Assembly (NCBI GenBank): GCA_934590165.1
Contig: CAKTOO010000002.1
Span: forward strand, 1-64,000
DNA length: 64,000 nt
Direction: 5' to 3'
From: an uncultured Dysosmobacter sp.
GTDB lineage: Bacteria > Bacillota > Clostridia > Oscillospirales > Oscillospiraceae
Below the pieces are notes generated by a model. That model was given only the letters and a program-made list of their open reading frames with translations. It ran no database searches and was not told the DNA's origin. This document shows, one piece after another, positions 24,399-33,352 of this stretch (position 1 is the stretch's first letter; each line of letters starts with the position of its first letter). The translations under genes were made by a program, and so were the position numbers.

Positions 24399-24481
24399 AG
24401 CGCAGGTTCTCCTTTCAGGCACGCTCCATTTTCCTTTAGACAAAACCGGGAATGTGTCCCTTGTTTTTTTCTGTTGACCGT

Positions 24482-24538
24482 ATTATAATCTCTCCCGAAA
24501 AATAAATCAACATCTTTTTATTATTCAACATTTGTTGA
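24482..24538. promoter_or_regulatory. tetR promoter and candidate TetR operator
   Basis: Minus-strand promoter for tetR: TTGATT (24505-24510) and a perfect TATAAT (24482-24487), 17 bp apart. The dyad TCAACA-TT-TGTTGA at 24525-24538 lies just upstream, and an extra ATCAACAT half-site (24506-24512) overlaps the -35. This placement suits autoregulation and control of the divergent gene. The half-site is also weakly LexA-like but lacks the GAAC/GTTC bases. Confidence 0.6.
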
Positions 24539-24559
24539 TTATTGAAGGGAGCATTTTTT

Positions 24560-26815
24560 ATGATCCAACAACTGCATCCCCGCCGCCTGCTGGCTCTGGC
24601 CACCGCTTTGACCCTGGCAGCCGCCTGTGTGGTTCCCGCCGCCGCTGCGGAACCCATTGGTGACGGCGTGGCCCCCATCTGCGACGAGGCCTATTATGCC
24701 ACTTTGGACTATTACGGCAACCTGACAGAGGGCAGCGTGGTCAAGAGCTACATCCTCAACGGCGCCGACACCCTGACGGACCACGGTACATACGACCAGG
24801 TGGTGAATTTGACGGACCACACGGAGCCCACGGTGCAAAACGGCGTCACCACCTTCCGCTTTGACCCGGGCAGCGCCCCCTCCCACTTCTACTTTGAGGG
24901 AAAGACTTCGGCGCCCTTTGAGGCCCTGCCCTGGACTCTGTCCATCCATTATACCCTCAACGGCGTGCCCACCAAGGCAGAGGACCTGGCGGGCAAGACC
25001 GGCGTGGTGGAGATCACCGTGGACGCCATCCCAGACGAAAGCGCCAGTGAGTACGCCAAAAACAACTATACCCTGGAAGCCATGGCCCTGTTCAACCAGG
25101 ACGATATTTTGTCTCTGGAGGCCCCCGGTGCCCAGGTGCAGCTGGTGGGCAACCTGCGGGCGGTGCTGTTTTTGGCTTTTCCCGGAGAGGAACAGCACTT
25201 CACCATACGGGTGGGCGCCGAGGACTTCTCCTTCGGCGGCATGACCTTCATGATGGTGCCCGCCACTCTCAGCCAGCTGGAGGAGATCTCCAAGCTCAGC
25301 GACCGGAAGGATGAATTGGAGGAGGACTACCACAAGCTGTCCGACAGCCTGGACACCCTGCTGGACGCCTTCGGCAACATGGAGGGCAGCCTGTACGCCA
25401 CCGCCAACGGCCTGGACCAGCTGAACCAGGCCCGGGACACCATCTCCAACGGCAAGGGGGCCATCTACGACGGCACCGACACCCTGCGGGAGGACCTGAC
25501 AGGTATCGCCGCCCTGCTGGACCCAGTGGCGGAGCAGGTCCGCTCCGCCAGCCAGGCGGTCACGGACGCCAAGGTGGTGCTGAACACCATGACGGATACC
25601 GCCCTGTCCCTGCAAGACCAGCTGGAGGATCTGGAGGACGCTTTAGAGAACCTGGAGGACAGCGATGACGTGCGCCAGCTGATCCACGACGCCGCCGGCA
25701 TGAAAAAGAGCCTTCAGAACCTGGAAAACGCTTTGGACAGTCTTGGCCGCATCCCCTCTGTGAAATCCCCTCTGGAGGGTCAGGACATTGACGCCATCCG
25801 GGAAAACCTGCCCCGGGTAAAAGCCATGGAGCCTGGTTTCCAGGCAAGCGGCATGGACAGCTTTTATGAATACGCCTGCGAGGTTCTGTGGCAGCAGTAT
25901 GCCGCCCAAAACGGCATTACCCAGGAGACACCGGGCTATGACCAGTACCGTCAGGCCTTTCTGACCGGCGGCGGCAGCGAGGCCGCCAAGGGGCTGGCCG
26001 CCATTTATGATTCCTGGTCCTCCGACCCGGAGGCCTTTGAGTTCCTTCTGGACCACTCCGACACCATCGACGGCCTGCTGGGTCAGCTGAACGCCACCAC
26101 CAGCGGCGTCAGCGACGCCCTGGAGCAGGTGGCCGGTCCCACTGCCACCGTGGTGGGCAAGCTGGCAGACCTGTGCGGGGATATGGATGAACTGACAGAC
26201 CTGCTGGATGACGCCGATGACCTCTCCGCCTCCATCCGCCACAGCTCCAAAAAGCTGCGCAGCATTCTGGACAGCACCGGCGACCTGCGCACCATTCTCA
26301 ACGACTATGAGCCCACTGCCCAGGAGACCCTCAAAACCCTGGAGGACCTGAGTGTCACCGCCGCCGCCACCGTCCGGGACAGCGAGCAGTTGGCATCCGA
26401 TGCGGAAGCCCTGCTGAAAACCTCCGGCACCCAGCTGGACGCCGGCACGAAGCAGACGCTCTCCGGTCTGGCCTCCGCTTTGCGGCAGGCGGCCAGCGGC
26501 CTCTCCACCACCAACGACGTAAAGGAGGCCAAGAGCAGCATCAATTCCATCATCGAGGATACCTGGGATGAGCATACCGGCGGCATTGACAACCTCCTGA
26601 ACATGGACGCCACCGCCGAAGCCATCTCCCTGACCTCTGCGGAAAATCCCGCTCCCCAGAGCATTCAGGTCATCATCCGCTCCCAAGAGATCAAGGTGGA
26701 AAAGCAGGACACCGAGGAGACCGCCAAAGCCGGCTCCGACAAAGGCACCTTCTGGAGCCGGGTGGCCCAGATGTTCAAGGATTTCTGGGCAGCCATCACC
26801 GGCATCTTCCACTGA
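24560..26815 (+). CDS. Secreted coiled-coil protein, partner of MMPL transporter
   Basis: A 751-residue protein with a clear signal peptide (residues 1 to about 36, ending AAAA-EP). After a beta-rich N-terminal part (about 40-240) it has long alternating Leu/Ala/Asp helical heptads to about residue 660 and a Trp/Phe-rich amphipathic C terminus. No enzyme motif is seen. Similar proteins are found beside MMPL genes under TetR control in Firmicutes. An extracytoplasmic adaptor or substrate-handling role is inference. The start at 24560 has GAAGGGAG about ten bases upstream. Confidence 0.7.
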   Translation: MIQQLHPRRLLALATALTLAAACVVPAAAAEPIGDGVAPICDEAYYATLDYYGNLTEGSVVKSYILNGADTLTDHGTYDQVVNLTDHTEPTVQNGVTTFRFDPGSAPSHFYFEGKTSAPFEALPWTLSIHYTLNGVPTKAEDLAGKTGVVEITVDAIPDESASEYAKNNYTLEAMALFNQDDILSLEAPGAQVQLVGNLRAVLFLAFPGEEQHFTIRVGAEDFSFGGMTFMMVPATLSQLEEISKLSDRKDELEEDYHKLSDSLDTLLDAFGNMEGSLYATANGLDQLNQARDTISNGKGAIYDGTDTLREDLTGIAALLDPVAEQVRSASQAVTDAKVVLNTMTDTALSLQDQLEDLEDALENLEDSDDVRQLIHDAAGMKKSLQNLENALDSLGRIPSVKSPLEGQDIDAIRENLPRVKAMEPGFQASGMDSFYEYACEVLWQQYAAQNGITQETPGYDQYRQAFLTGGGSEAAKGLAAIYDSWSSDPEAFEFLLDHSDTIDGLLGQLNATTSGVSDALEQVAGPTATVVGKLADLCGDMDELTDLLDDADDLSASIRHSSKKLRSILDSTGDLRTILNDYEPTAQETLKTLEDLSVTAAATVRDSEQLASDAEALLKTSGTQLDAGTKQTLSGLASALRQAASGLSTTNDVKEAKSSINSIIEDTWDEHTGGIDNLLNMDATAEAISLTSAENPAPQSIQVIIRSQEIKVEKQDTEETAKAGSDKGTFWSRVAQMFKDFWAAITGIFH

Positions 26816-26842
26816 TGCGGGGAAAGGATAGGTGTTGTTCCC

Positions 26843-29008
26843 GTGATCGAAAAAATCGCCCATAAGCTGACGCGAAAACCCAAGCTGGTGGCCACTATCG
26901 CCGTGCTGATGCTCATTCCCTCCATCATTGGCTTTGCCGCCACCCGTATCAACTATGATATCCTTTCGTATCTACCCCAGGACCTGCCCTCCTCTCAGGG
27001 AGAGCAGCTGCTGGAGGACCCCTTCCAGATGGCCGCCACCAGTATGCTGGTGGTGGACGGAATGCCGGCAGGCTATACCAATGACCTGCTGAACGCCATT
27101 CGGGACGTTCCCGGCGTTTCCAACGCCATCTGGATCAGCAACCTGGTGGGCATCCAGATCCCCACGGACATGATCCCCGCCAGCTTCCGGGATATGTTCT
27201 TCTCCGGTGACGCCACCATGATGATCATCCAGTATGACCACCCCGGCGCCTCTGACGAGACCATGCAGGCCATTGAGAACGTGCGGAGCATCTGCAACGA
27301 AAAGTGCTTCCTGGCCGGCTTCTCCGTGGTCATCAAGGACACCCGAGATGTGATGGACAGCGAGCTTCCCCTGTTCGTGGGCCTTGCGGTGCTGCTGGCC
27401 CTGCTTGCCATGAGCGTGACGCTGGAATCCACCGTACTGCCCCTGGTGTTTTTGGCCAGCATCGGCATGGCCGTGGTGTACAACTTCGGCACCAACATCT
27501 TCTTGGGAGAGATCTCCTATATCACCAAGGCCATTGCGGCGGTTTTGCAGTTGGGCGTCACCATGGATTACTCCATCTTTCTCTACCGCCGGTACGAGGA
27601 GGAACGGCTCCATTATGACGACAAGCGGGACGCCATGGCCCAGGCCATCATTGCGGCCTTCCGCTCCCTGTCCGGCTCCAGCCTCACCACCATCGCCGGC
27701 TTTCTGGCGCTGTGCTTTATGCAGCTGACCCTGGGCCGGGACATCGGCATCGTCATGGCCAAGGGCGTGGTGCTGGGCGTGGCCACCGTCATTCTGGTGC
27801 TGCCCAGCCTGGTGCTCATTTTCGATAAGCAGATTGACAAGCACAAGCACAAGACCCTCATCCCCAGCTTTCACCGCCTCAATGGCTTTATTCTCCGGCG
27901 GCGGGTGCCGCTGGCAGTCCTGGCGGTGCTGCTGTTTTTCCCGGCGGTCTACTCTCAGAATCATGCCGATGTCTATTACAAGCTGGACGAATCCCTACCC
28001 CGGGACCTGCCCTCTATCGTCAGCAACGAAAGACTGACGGACGACTTCGACATGGCCACCTCCCACTTCATCGTGCTGCGGGATGACCTGTCCGCCGGGG
28101 AGATGGGTGAGATGGAGGATCGTCTGGAGGCGGTGCCCGGCGTCACCTCCGTGGTGTCCTACCACAGCATTCTTGGCACCGGCATCCCGGACTTTTTCAT
28201 TCCCTCTGAGGTGCGGGATCTTTTAAAGCAGGGCGGCTACCAACTGATGATGGTAAACTCCAGCTATGAGCCGGCCACGGACCAGGTATCCGGCCAGCTG
28301 GACAGCATGAACGCCATTCTTCACGAATACGACCCGGAAGCCATGATCACCGGCGAGGGCGCCATGTACCGGGATCTGATCGACACCACCGCCGTGGACT
28401 TCACTGTCACCAACTACATCTCCATCGCGGCCATTTTCCTCATCATCGCTATCGTGTTCCAGTCCATCACCATCCCGGCGGTGCTGGTGGCCACCATTGA
28501 GCTGGCCATTTTCATCAACCAGGGCTGCTGCTATTTCACCGGTACCTCTATTCCCTTCATCGCCCCCACCATTATCAGCTGCGTCCAGCTGGGCGCCACG
28601 GTGGATTACGCCATCCTCATGACCTCCCGGTTCCAGGAGGAGCTGCGGAAGGGGCGGCCCCGGATGGAGGCCATCCGAGCGGCAGCCGACGCCTCCGACG
28701 CTTCCATTGTCACCAGCGCCCTGGTGCTGTTCTGCGCTACTTTGGGTGTGTCCTTCGTATCCTCCATCGACCTCATCGGCGCCATCTGCGTCATGCTGGC
28801 CCGGGGTGCCCTCATCTCCGCCCTGGTGAGCATTTTCCTCATGCCCGCCGTGCTGTGTGTCTGCGAGCCGCTGTTCAACAAGACCAGCCGCCACTGGCGC
28901 ACCACGCCGCCTTCCCGGCCCCGCAAGGCCCTTCCCGCCAAAAGCACTGGCGTGGCCCCGGAGGCTCTCCTGGAGGAAGCTCCCGCCCAGCCGGCGGAGC
29001 ACCGCTGA
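26843..29008 (+). CDS. MMPL/RND family transporter
   Basis: A 721-residue RND-superfamily transporter with the two-fold layout: one helix, an external loop (about 35-170), six helices, then the repeat (helix near 350, loop to about 525, five more helices). Members export lipids, peptides or drugs using proton motive force. The conserved Asp-rich stretch GVTMDYSIFLYRRYEEE (about 235) and its second-half twin GATVDYAILMTSRF (about 590) are the proton-relay helices. The GTG start is 27 bases after the coiled-coil gene; AGGTG lies upstream. A two-gene operon. Confidence 0.9.
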   Translation: MIEKIAHKLTRKPKLVATIAVLMLIPSIIGFAATRINYDILSYLPQDLPSSQGEQLLEDPFQMAATSMLVVDGMPAGYTNDLLNAIRDVPGVSNAIWISNLVGIQIPTDMIPASFRDMFFSGDATMMIIQYDHPGASDETMQAIENVRSICNEKCFLAGFSVVIKDTRDVMDSELPLFVGLAVLLALLAMSVTLESTVLPLVFLASIGMAVVYNFGTNIFLGEISYITKAIAAVLQLGVTMDYSIFLYRRYEEERLHYDDKRDAMAQAIIAAFRSLSGSSLTTIAGFLALCFMQLTLGRDIGIVMAKGVVLGVATVILVLPSLVLIFDKQIDKHKHKTLIPSFHRLNGFILRRRVPLAVLAVLLFFPAVYSQNHADVYYKLDESLPRDLPSIVSNERLTDDFDMATSHFIVLRDDLSAGEMGEMEDRLEAVPGVTSVVSYHSILGTGIPDFFIPSEVRDLLKQGGYQLMMVNSSYEPATDQVSGQLDSMNAILHEYDPEAMITGEGAMYRDLIDTTAVDFTVTNYISIAAIFLIIAIVFQSITIPAVLVATIELAIFINQGCCYFTGTSIPFIAPTIISCVQLGATVDYAILMTSRFQEELRKGRPRMEAIRAAADASDASIVTSALVLFCATLGVSFVSSIDLIGAICVMLARGALISALVSIFLMPAVLCVCEPLFNKTSRHWRTTPPSRPRKALPAKSTGVAPEALLEEAPAQPAEHR

Positions 29009-29017
29009 CGGAAAAAT

Positions 29018-29048
29018 AACGCCCCGTGCTTTTCAGCACGGGGCGTTT
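29018..29048. terminator. Terminator after the MMPL gene
   Basis: A 13-bp perfect stem (29018-29030 with 29035-29047) and TTTC loop. Both flanks are A/T rich, so it also serves the convergent kinase gene. Confidence 0.88.
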
Positions 29049-29060
29049 GCTGTCCGCGGA

Positions 29061-29684
29061 TCATTTGCAAAACAAGGGCAGGGCCTTTTTAACCATTTCC
29101 ACGCAGCCCTCCTCGCCCAGGGCCTCGGAATCCAGGCTCAGATCATAGGCAGCCACATCCCGCCATTCCTCGCCGGTATAGTAGTGGTAATAGGCAGAGC
29201 GGCGCTTATCCTCCACCCGGATGTGCCGGGATACCTCTCGGGCGCTCCAGGCCAGGGAGTAGGAGGCCACCCGGGCCTCCCGTGCCTCAATGGGAGCGTG
29301 GATGAACACCTTCAGCACGTTGGGCCGGTCCATCAACAGATAATTGGCGCAGCGGCCCAGGATGATGCAGCTCTCCGTGTCCGCCAGTTCCTTGATGATC
29401 TTGGCCTGGAAGCTGAACAGATTTCGGGTAGAAATGTAATCATCGCTGTCCGGCGGCAGGATCTCACCGGTGTAGACCTTCTCCGCCGCAGAGAGCATCT
29501 CCTTCAGACCAATGCGCTCGTCTGCGGCGCCGAAAAGACGTTCATGGATGCCGCTGACCTCGGAGGCCTTGCGCAGCAGGTCCCGGTCATAGTAGGGGAT
29601 GCCCAGGGCATCTGACAGCTTGCGGGTGATGTCATGGCCGCCGCTGCCGGTCTCTCGGGCCACCGTGATGACAAACTTATCCAT
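29061..29684 (-). CDS. Cytidylate kinase-like family protein
   Basis: A 207-residue P-loop protein of the cytidylate-kinase-like family. The N-terminal ITVARETGSGGHDITRKLS (about 5-23) is the nucleotide loop; D-R-D-L follows near residue 33. It is distinct from housekeeping Cmk and its substrate is not established. The start at 29684 has GGAGG eight bases upstream. It lies 13 bases after livF and may be co-transcribed with the liv operon. Confidence 0.8.
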   Translation of the reverse strand: MDKFVITVARETGSGGHDITRKLSDALGIPYYDRDLLRKASEVSGIHERLFGAADERIGLKEMLSAAEKVYTGEILPPDSDDYISTRNLFSFQAKIIKELADTESCIILGRCANYLLMDRPNVLKVFIHAPIEAREARVASYSLAWSAREVSRHIRVEDKRRSAYYHYYTGEEWRDVAAYDLSLDSEALGEEGCVEMVKKALPLFCK

Positions 29685-29697
29685 ACGTTTTCCCTCC

Positions 29698-30402
29698 TTA
29701 CGCGCCCAGGTATGCCTTGCGGACCCGGTCGTCGGCGGCCAGGTCGGAGGCCTTGCCTTCCATGGAAATGGTGCCGGTCTCCAGAACATAGGCCCGATCA
29801 GCCACCGCCAGGGCCATTTTCGCGTTCTGCTCCACCAGCAAAATGGTGATGCCGCTCTTATGGAGCTCCTGGATGATGGCGAAGATCTCCTTTACCAACA
29901 GCGGGGAAAGGCCCATGGACGGCTCATCCATCAGCACGATCTTGGGGTCCGTCATGAGGGCCCGGCCGGTGGCCAACATCTGCTGCTCACCGCCGGACAG
30001 CGTGCCCGCCAGCTGGCGGTAGCGTTCCTTCAGCCGGGGGAAGTGGTGATAAACCTTTTCCAGGTTCTCCGCGATCTTTTTCTGGTCCTTAACGATGTAG
30101 GCGCCCATGCGGAGGTTTTCCTCCACGGTCATGCGGGCGAACACATGGCGGCCCTCCGGCACATGGGCAAGGCCCAGGCCAATGATGGTGTTGGGCGCCA
30201 CCTTCTGCAGATCCTTGCCGTCCAGGGTAATGGAGCCGGAGGCGGCGGTCAGCAGGCCGGAGATGGTATGCAGCGTGGTGGTCTTGCCGGCGCCGTTGGC
30301 GCCGATGAGGGACACCAGCTCGCCGTCGCCCACGGTGAAGGAGATGCCCTTCAGGGCGTGGATGGCTCCGTAAAAGACATTCAGGTCTTTGATTTCCAGC
30401 AT
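29698..30402 (-). CDS. livF: Branched-chain amino acid ABC transporter ATP-binding protein
   Basis: A 234-residue LivF ATPase. Walker A GANGAGKTT (about 36-44), signature LSGGEQQML, Walker B VLMDEPSMGL, and the switch His in LLVEQN-A form. Last ABC component of the liv operon, which imports Leu/Ile/Val or related substrates; 12 bases after livG. Confidence 0.93.
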   Translation of the reverse strand: MLEIKDLNVFYGAIHALKGISFTVGDGELVSLIGANGAGKTTTLHTISGLLTAASGSITLDGKDLQKVAPNTIIGLGLAHVPEGRHVFARMTVEENLRMGAYIVKDQKKIAENLEKVYHHFPRLKERYRQLAGTLSGGEQQMLATGRALMTDPKIVLMDEPSMGLSPLLVKEIFAIIQELHKSGITILLVEQNAKMALAVADRAYVLETGTISMEGKASDLAADDRVRKAYLGA

Positions 30403-30414
30403 GGTTCTCCCTCC

Positions 30415-31188
30415 TTATTCGCCCAGATAGGCCGCGATGACCTTGGGATTGTTGGCGATCTCCTCCGGCAGGCCGGAAGCGATGGTCTGGCCGTAGTCGA
30501 TGACCTGGATGCGTTCGCATACGTTCATGACCAGTGCCATGTCATGCTCGATCAGCAGAATCGCCACGCCGAAGCGGTCCCGAATGGTGTTGATGCACTC
30601 CAGCAGCTCCGCCGTTTCCGTGGGGTTCATGCCGGCGGCGGGCTCATCCAGCAGCAGCACCTTCATATTGGTAGCCAGGGCCCGGGCGATCTCCAGCTTC
30701 CGCTGCTGGCCGTAAGGAAGGTTGGCGGCAATGACGTCCGCCTTGTCCTCCAGGTGGCAGATGGCCAGCAGGTCCATGGCTTTTTCCGTCATCTCCCTTT
30801 CCGCCTTCCAGAACTTGGGGGTGCGGAACGTAGCGTCCAGCATATTGTACCGGATATCCTTGGTGAAGGCCGTCTTCACGTTTTCAATGACCGTCATCTG
30901 CTTGAACAAGCGGATGTTCTGGAAGGTCCGGGCCACGCCGGCGGCCACGAACTGGTGGGTCTTTTTGCCGTTCAGGGGCACGCCGTTCAAAAGGACGGTG
31001 CCCTCGGTGGGAACATACACGCCGGTGAGCATATTGAATACGGTGGTCTTACCAGCGCCGTTGGGACCGATGAGGCCCACCAGCTCTCCCTGGTAGATCT
31101 GGATGTTGAAGTCCTGCACGGCCTTCAATCCGCCGAAGGTGATGCCCAGCTTCTTTGTCTCCAAGACAGGCATTTTCTTCTCAGGCAT
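30415..31188 (-). CDS. livG: Branched-chain amino acid ABC transporter ATP-binding protein
   Basis: A 257-residue LivG ATPase with Walker A GPNGAGKTT, the LivG-type signature variant PYGQQRKLEIARAL, Walker B VLLLDEPAAGMNP and H-loop IEHDM. It overlaps the livM end by eight bases, indicating coupling. LivG-type proteins differ from LivF by the longer helical insertion seen here (about 95-150). Confidence 0.93.
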   Translation of the reverse strand: MPEKKMPVLETKKLGITFGGLKAVQDFNIQIYQGELVGLIGPNGAGKTTVFNMLTGVYVPTEGTVLLNGVPLNGKKTHQFVAAGVARTFQNIRLFKQMTVIENVKTAFTKDIRYNMLDATFRTPKFWKAEREMTEKAMDLLAICHLEDKADVIAANLPYGQQRKLEIARALATNMKVLLLDEPAAGMNPTETAELLECINTIRDRFGVAILLIEHDMALVMNVCERIQVIDYGQTIASGLPEEIANNPKVIAAYLGE

Positions 31189-32332
31189 GTGCCTTCACCT
31201 CCTTCCGCTCCGCCCGCTCCGCGGCCTTCCGCAGCCGGACGGCTTTCAGATCCCGTCCCAGGTTGACGAGGGAAAACTCATAGGAGCCAAAAATCCCCTT
31301 GGGCCGGAACATAATGACCACGATCAGCACGATGGCATACACCAGCATGGGATACTGGAACACGCCCTGCACCGCCGCCGGCAGCGCCGTCACCCAGGTT
31401 CCGTTTTTGATCTGGTAGTTCACCAGGAACATGATGACCGCCGCCACGATGGAGCCCGTCAAAGAGCCCATACCGCCCAGCACCACCATGACCACGATGA
31501 ACGTGGAGTTCAGGATGCCGCCGTTGGAGAAGGCGAAGGAGGACGTGGACAGCGTGGCGTTGGCACAGGCGTACAGTGCCCCGGCCACACCAGCGAAAAA
31601 GGCGGAATAGGAGAACGTCATAATTTTATAAAAAGATGTGTTGATGCCGGAGGCGGAGGCGGCGATCTCGTCATCCCGGATGGCACGGATGGCACGGCCG
31701 TACTTGGAGCGGATGAACATGAACATCATAACAAGGCAGATCAGTGTCACTAGGAGGGCCACCCACAAAAAGCTGACCTTACCCTTGCTGCCGAAGCCCA
31801 GGCCGTTTTTATACAGCGACGAAGACGCGGAGCCCAGGCTCAGGCCATCCTGGCCGCAGAAGGGAAGGTTGTTGATGATGTTGACGATGATCATACCGAA
31901 GCCCAGGGTGATGATGGCCAGGTAGTCGCCCTTCAGCCGCAGGGCGGGAATACCCACCAGCAGGCCCACCAGGGCCGCCAGCAGACCTGCCGCCAGAATA
32001 CAGGCGATGAGGACCGCCAAAAACACAGGACTCCCCTTGTCCCCGAACACACCGGTGCGCTCACAGGCCAGGCTCAACAACGCCGCCGTATACGCGCCGA
32101 TAGCCATGAAGCCGCAGTGGCCCAAGGACAGCTGCCCCAGAAAGCCCAGCACCAAGTTCAGCGATGTGGCCAGGATGATGAGGTAGCAGCACTGCCAAAG
32201 GCAGGGGGCCAGCACCAGCTTGAAAGAGCCGCTGCCGCCCATGGAAGCTGTCAGCACCTGAAAGAGGGCAAACAGGACAACGATGACGATGGTATTGAGC
32301 AGGTAGCCCTGCTTCGTTCTATTTTTCTTCAT
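31181..32332 (-). CDS. livM: Branched-chain amino acid ABC transporter permease
   Basis: A 383-residue permease of the LivM family with about ten hydrophobic helices. The ABC-coupling region contains the GRAIRAIRDDEIAASASGI motif typical of LivM/LivH proteins. Its start overlaps the livH stop by four bases (ATGA). Works with LivH as the membrane channel. Confidence 0.93.
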   Translation of the reverse strand: MKKNRTKQGYLLNTIVIVVLFALFQVLTASMGGSGSFKLVLAPCLWQCCYLIILATSLNLVLGFLGQLSLGHCGFMAIGAYTAALLSLACERTGVFGDKGSPVFLAVLIACILAAGLLAALVGLLVGIPALRLKGDYLAIITLGFGMIIVNIINNLPFCGQDGLSLGSASSSLYKNGLGFGSKGKVSFLWVALLVTLICLVMMFMFIRSKYGRAIRAIRDDEIAASASGINTSFYKIMTFSYSAFFAGVAGALYACANATLSTSSFAFSNGGILNSTFIVVMVVLGGMGSLTGSIVAAVIMFLVNYQIKNGTWVTALPAAVQGVFQYPMLVYAIVLIVVIMFRPKGIFGSYEFSLVNLGRDLKAVRLRKAAERAERKEVKAHA

Positions 32333-33225
32333 ACCTTTTCACCCACATTCTTACCCATAATGCCGGCGGGCTTCAGGATCAGCACAACAATGAGGATCAA
32401 AAACACAAACGCGTCCGCCATGCTGGAGGAGATGTAGCTGGTGGTAAAGGACTCCACCAGACCAATGACCACACCGCCCAGCACGGCGCCGGGAATGATG
32501 CCGATGCCGCCCAGGACAGCCGCCACAAAAGCCTTCAGGCCCAGGAGAGAACCCATGGTGGTATAGATCTTGGGATACTGGGCCATGTACATCAGTGCGG
32601 CCACGGCCGAGAGGCCCGAGCCGATGGCAAAGGTGGAGAGAATGGTGTGGTTGACGTTGATGCCCATAAGGGTGGCGGCCTCCTTGTCCTCGGAGACGCA
32701 CCGCATGGCCCGGCCCAGCCGGGTCTTCTGGGTGAACTCGTACAGCACCACCATGACAACGGCGCTGATGACAATGGTGAGCAGGGTCGTATATTCCAAG
32801 GTCACGCCGGCAATGCGCAGGCCGCCGGCAGCAAAGATTTGGCTTGCGACCTTGGGGTTCGGACCGATGGCCGGAATGGCCTGGGCCAGGTTTTCCAAAA
32901 ATAAGCTCATGGCGATGGCGGTAATAAGGGCGGTCATATTGGTGCCCTTTTTCCGCACAGGACGGTAAGCGATGAGCTCCGTGCCCATGCCCACCAGGGC
33001 GCACACCACGATGGCCGCCAGCACGGCGGCCCAGGCCGGCAGGCCCAGCGCCGTCGCCATGGGAACGGTGAAGATCATGGTATAGCCGCCCACCATGATG
33101 AAATCGCCATGGGCGAAGTTGATAAGGCGGATGATACCGTAGACCATGGTATATCCAAGTGCCACCAGGGCGTAAATGCTGCCCAGGCGGAGCCCCACGG
33201 CCAACGTCTGGATGAATGTACTCAC
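32329..33225 (-). CDS. livH: Branched-chain amino acid ABC transporter permease
   Basis: A 298-residue LivH permease, eight helices, with the coupling motif GRAMRCVSEDKEAATLMGI and the N-terminal GSIYALVALGYTMVYGI typical of the family. It follows the binding-protein gene after a 127-base gap that contains a strong hairpin. Confidence 0.93.
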   Translation of the reverse strand: MSTFIQTLAVGLRLGSIYALVALGYTMVYGIIRLINFAHGDFIMVGGYTMIFTVPMATALGLPAWAAVLAAIVVCALVGMGTELIAYRPVRKKGTNMTALITAIAMSLFLENLAQAIPAIGPNPKVASQIFAAGGLRIAGVTLEYTTLLTIVISAVVMVVLYEFTQKTRLGRAMRCVSEDKEAATLMGINVNHTILSTFAIGSGLSAVAALMYMAQYPKIYTTMGSLLGLKAFVAAVLGGIGIIPGAVLGGVVIGLVESFTTSYISSSMADAFVFLILIVVLILKPAGIMGKNVGEKV

Positions 33226-33255
33226 GATTGGGTCTCCCCTTTCTTTCTCTTCCTT

Positions 33256-33306
33256 CTAAAAAGCAAACAGAGGAGGCGGCGTCCGGTGTCGGGCGCGCCT
33301 CCTCTG
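33256..33306 (-). terminator. Intercistronic attenuator between livK and livH
   Basis: An 11-bp perfect stem (33268-33278 with 33296-33306). On the minus strand it is followed by TTTGCTTTTT. Such partial terminators after binding-protein genes let the binding protein be made in excess. Confidence 0.7.
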
Positions 33307-33352
33307 CTCCATTGCAGAGTGTTTATCCGGTTGTCAGCGTATGCCGCAAAGA

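Noticed and set aside
24525..24538. LexA box ahead of the coiled-coil/MMPL genes
   Set aside because: The dyad has CAAC/GTTG halves, not GAAC/GTTC, and overlaps the tetR promoter region, so a TetR operator is more likely.
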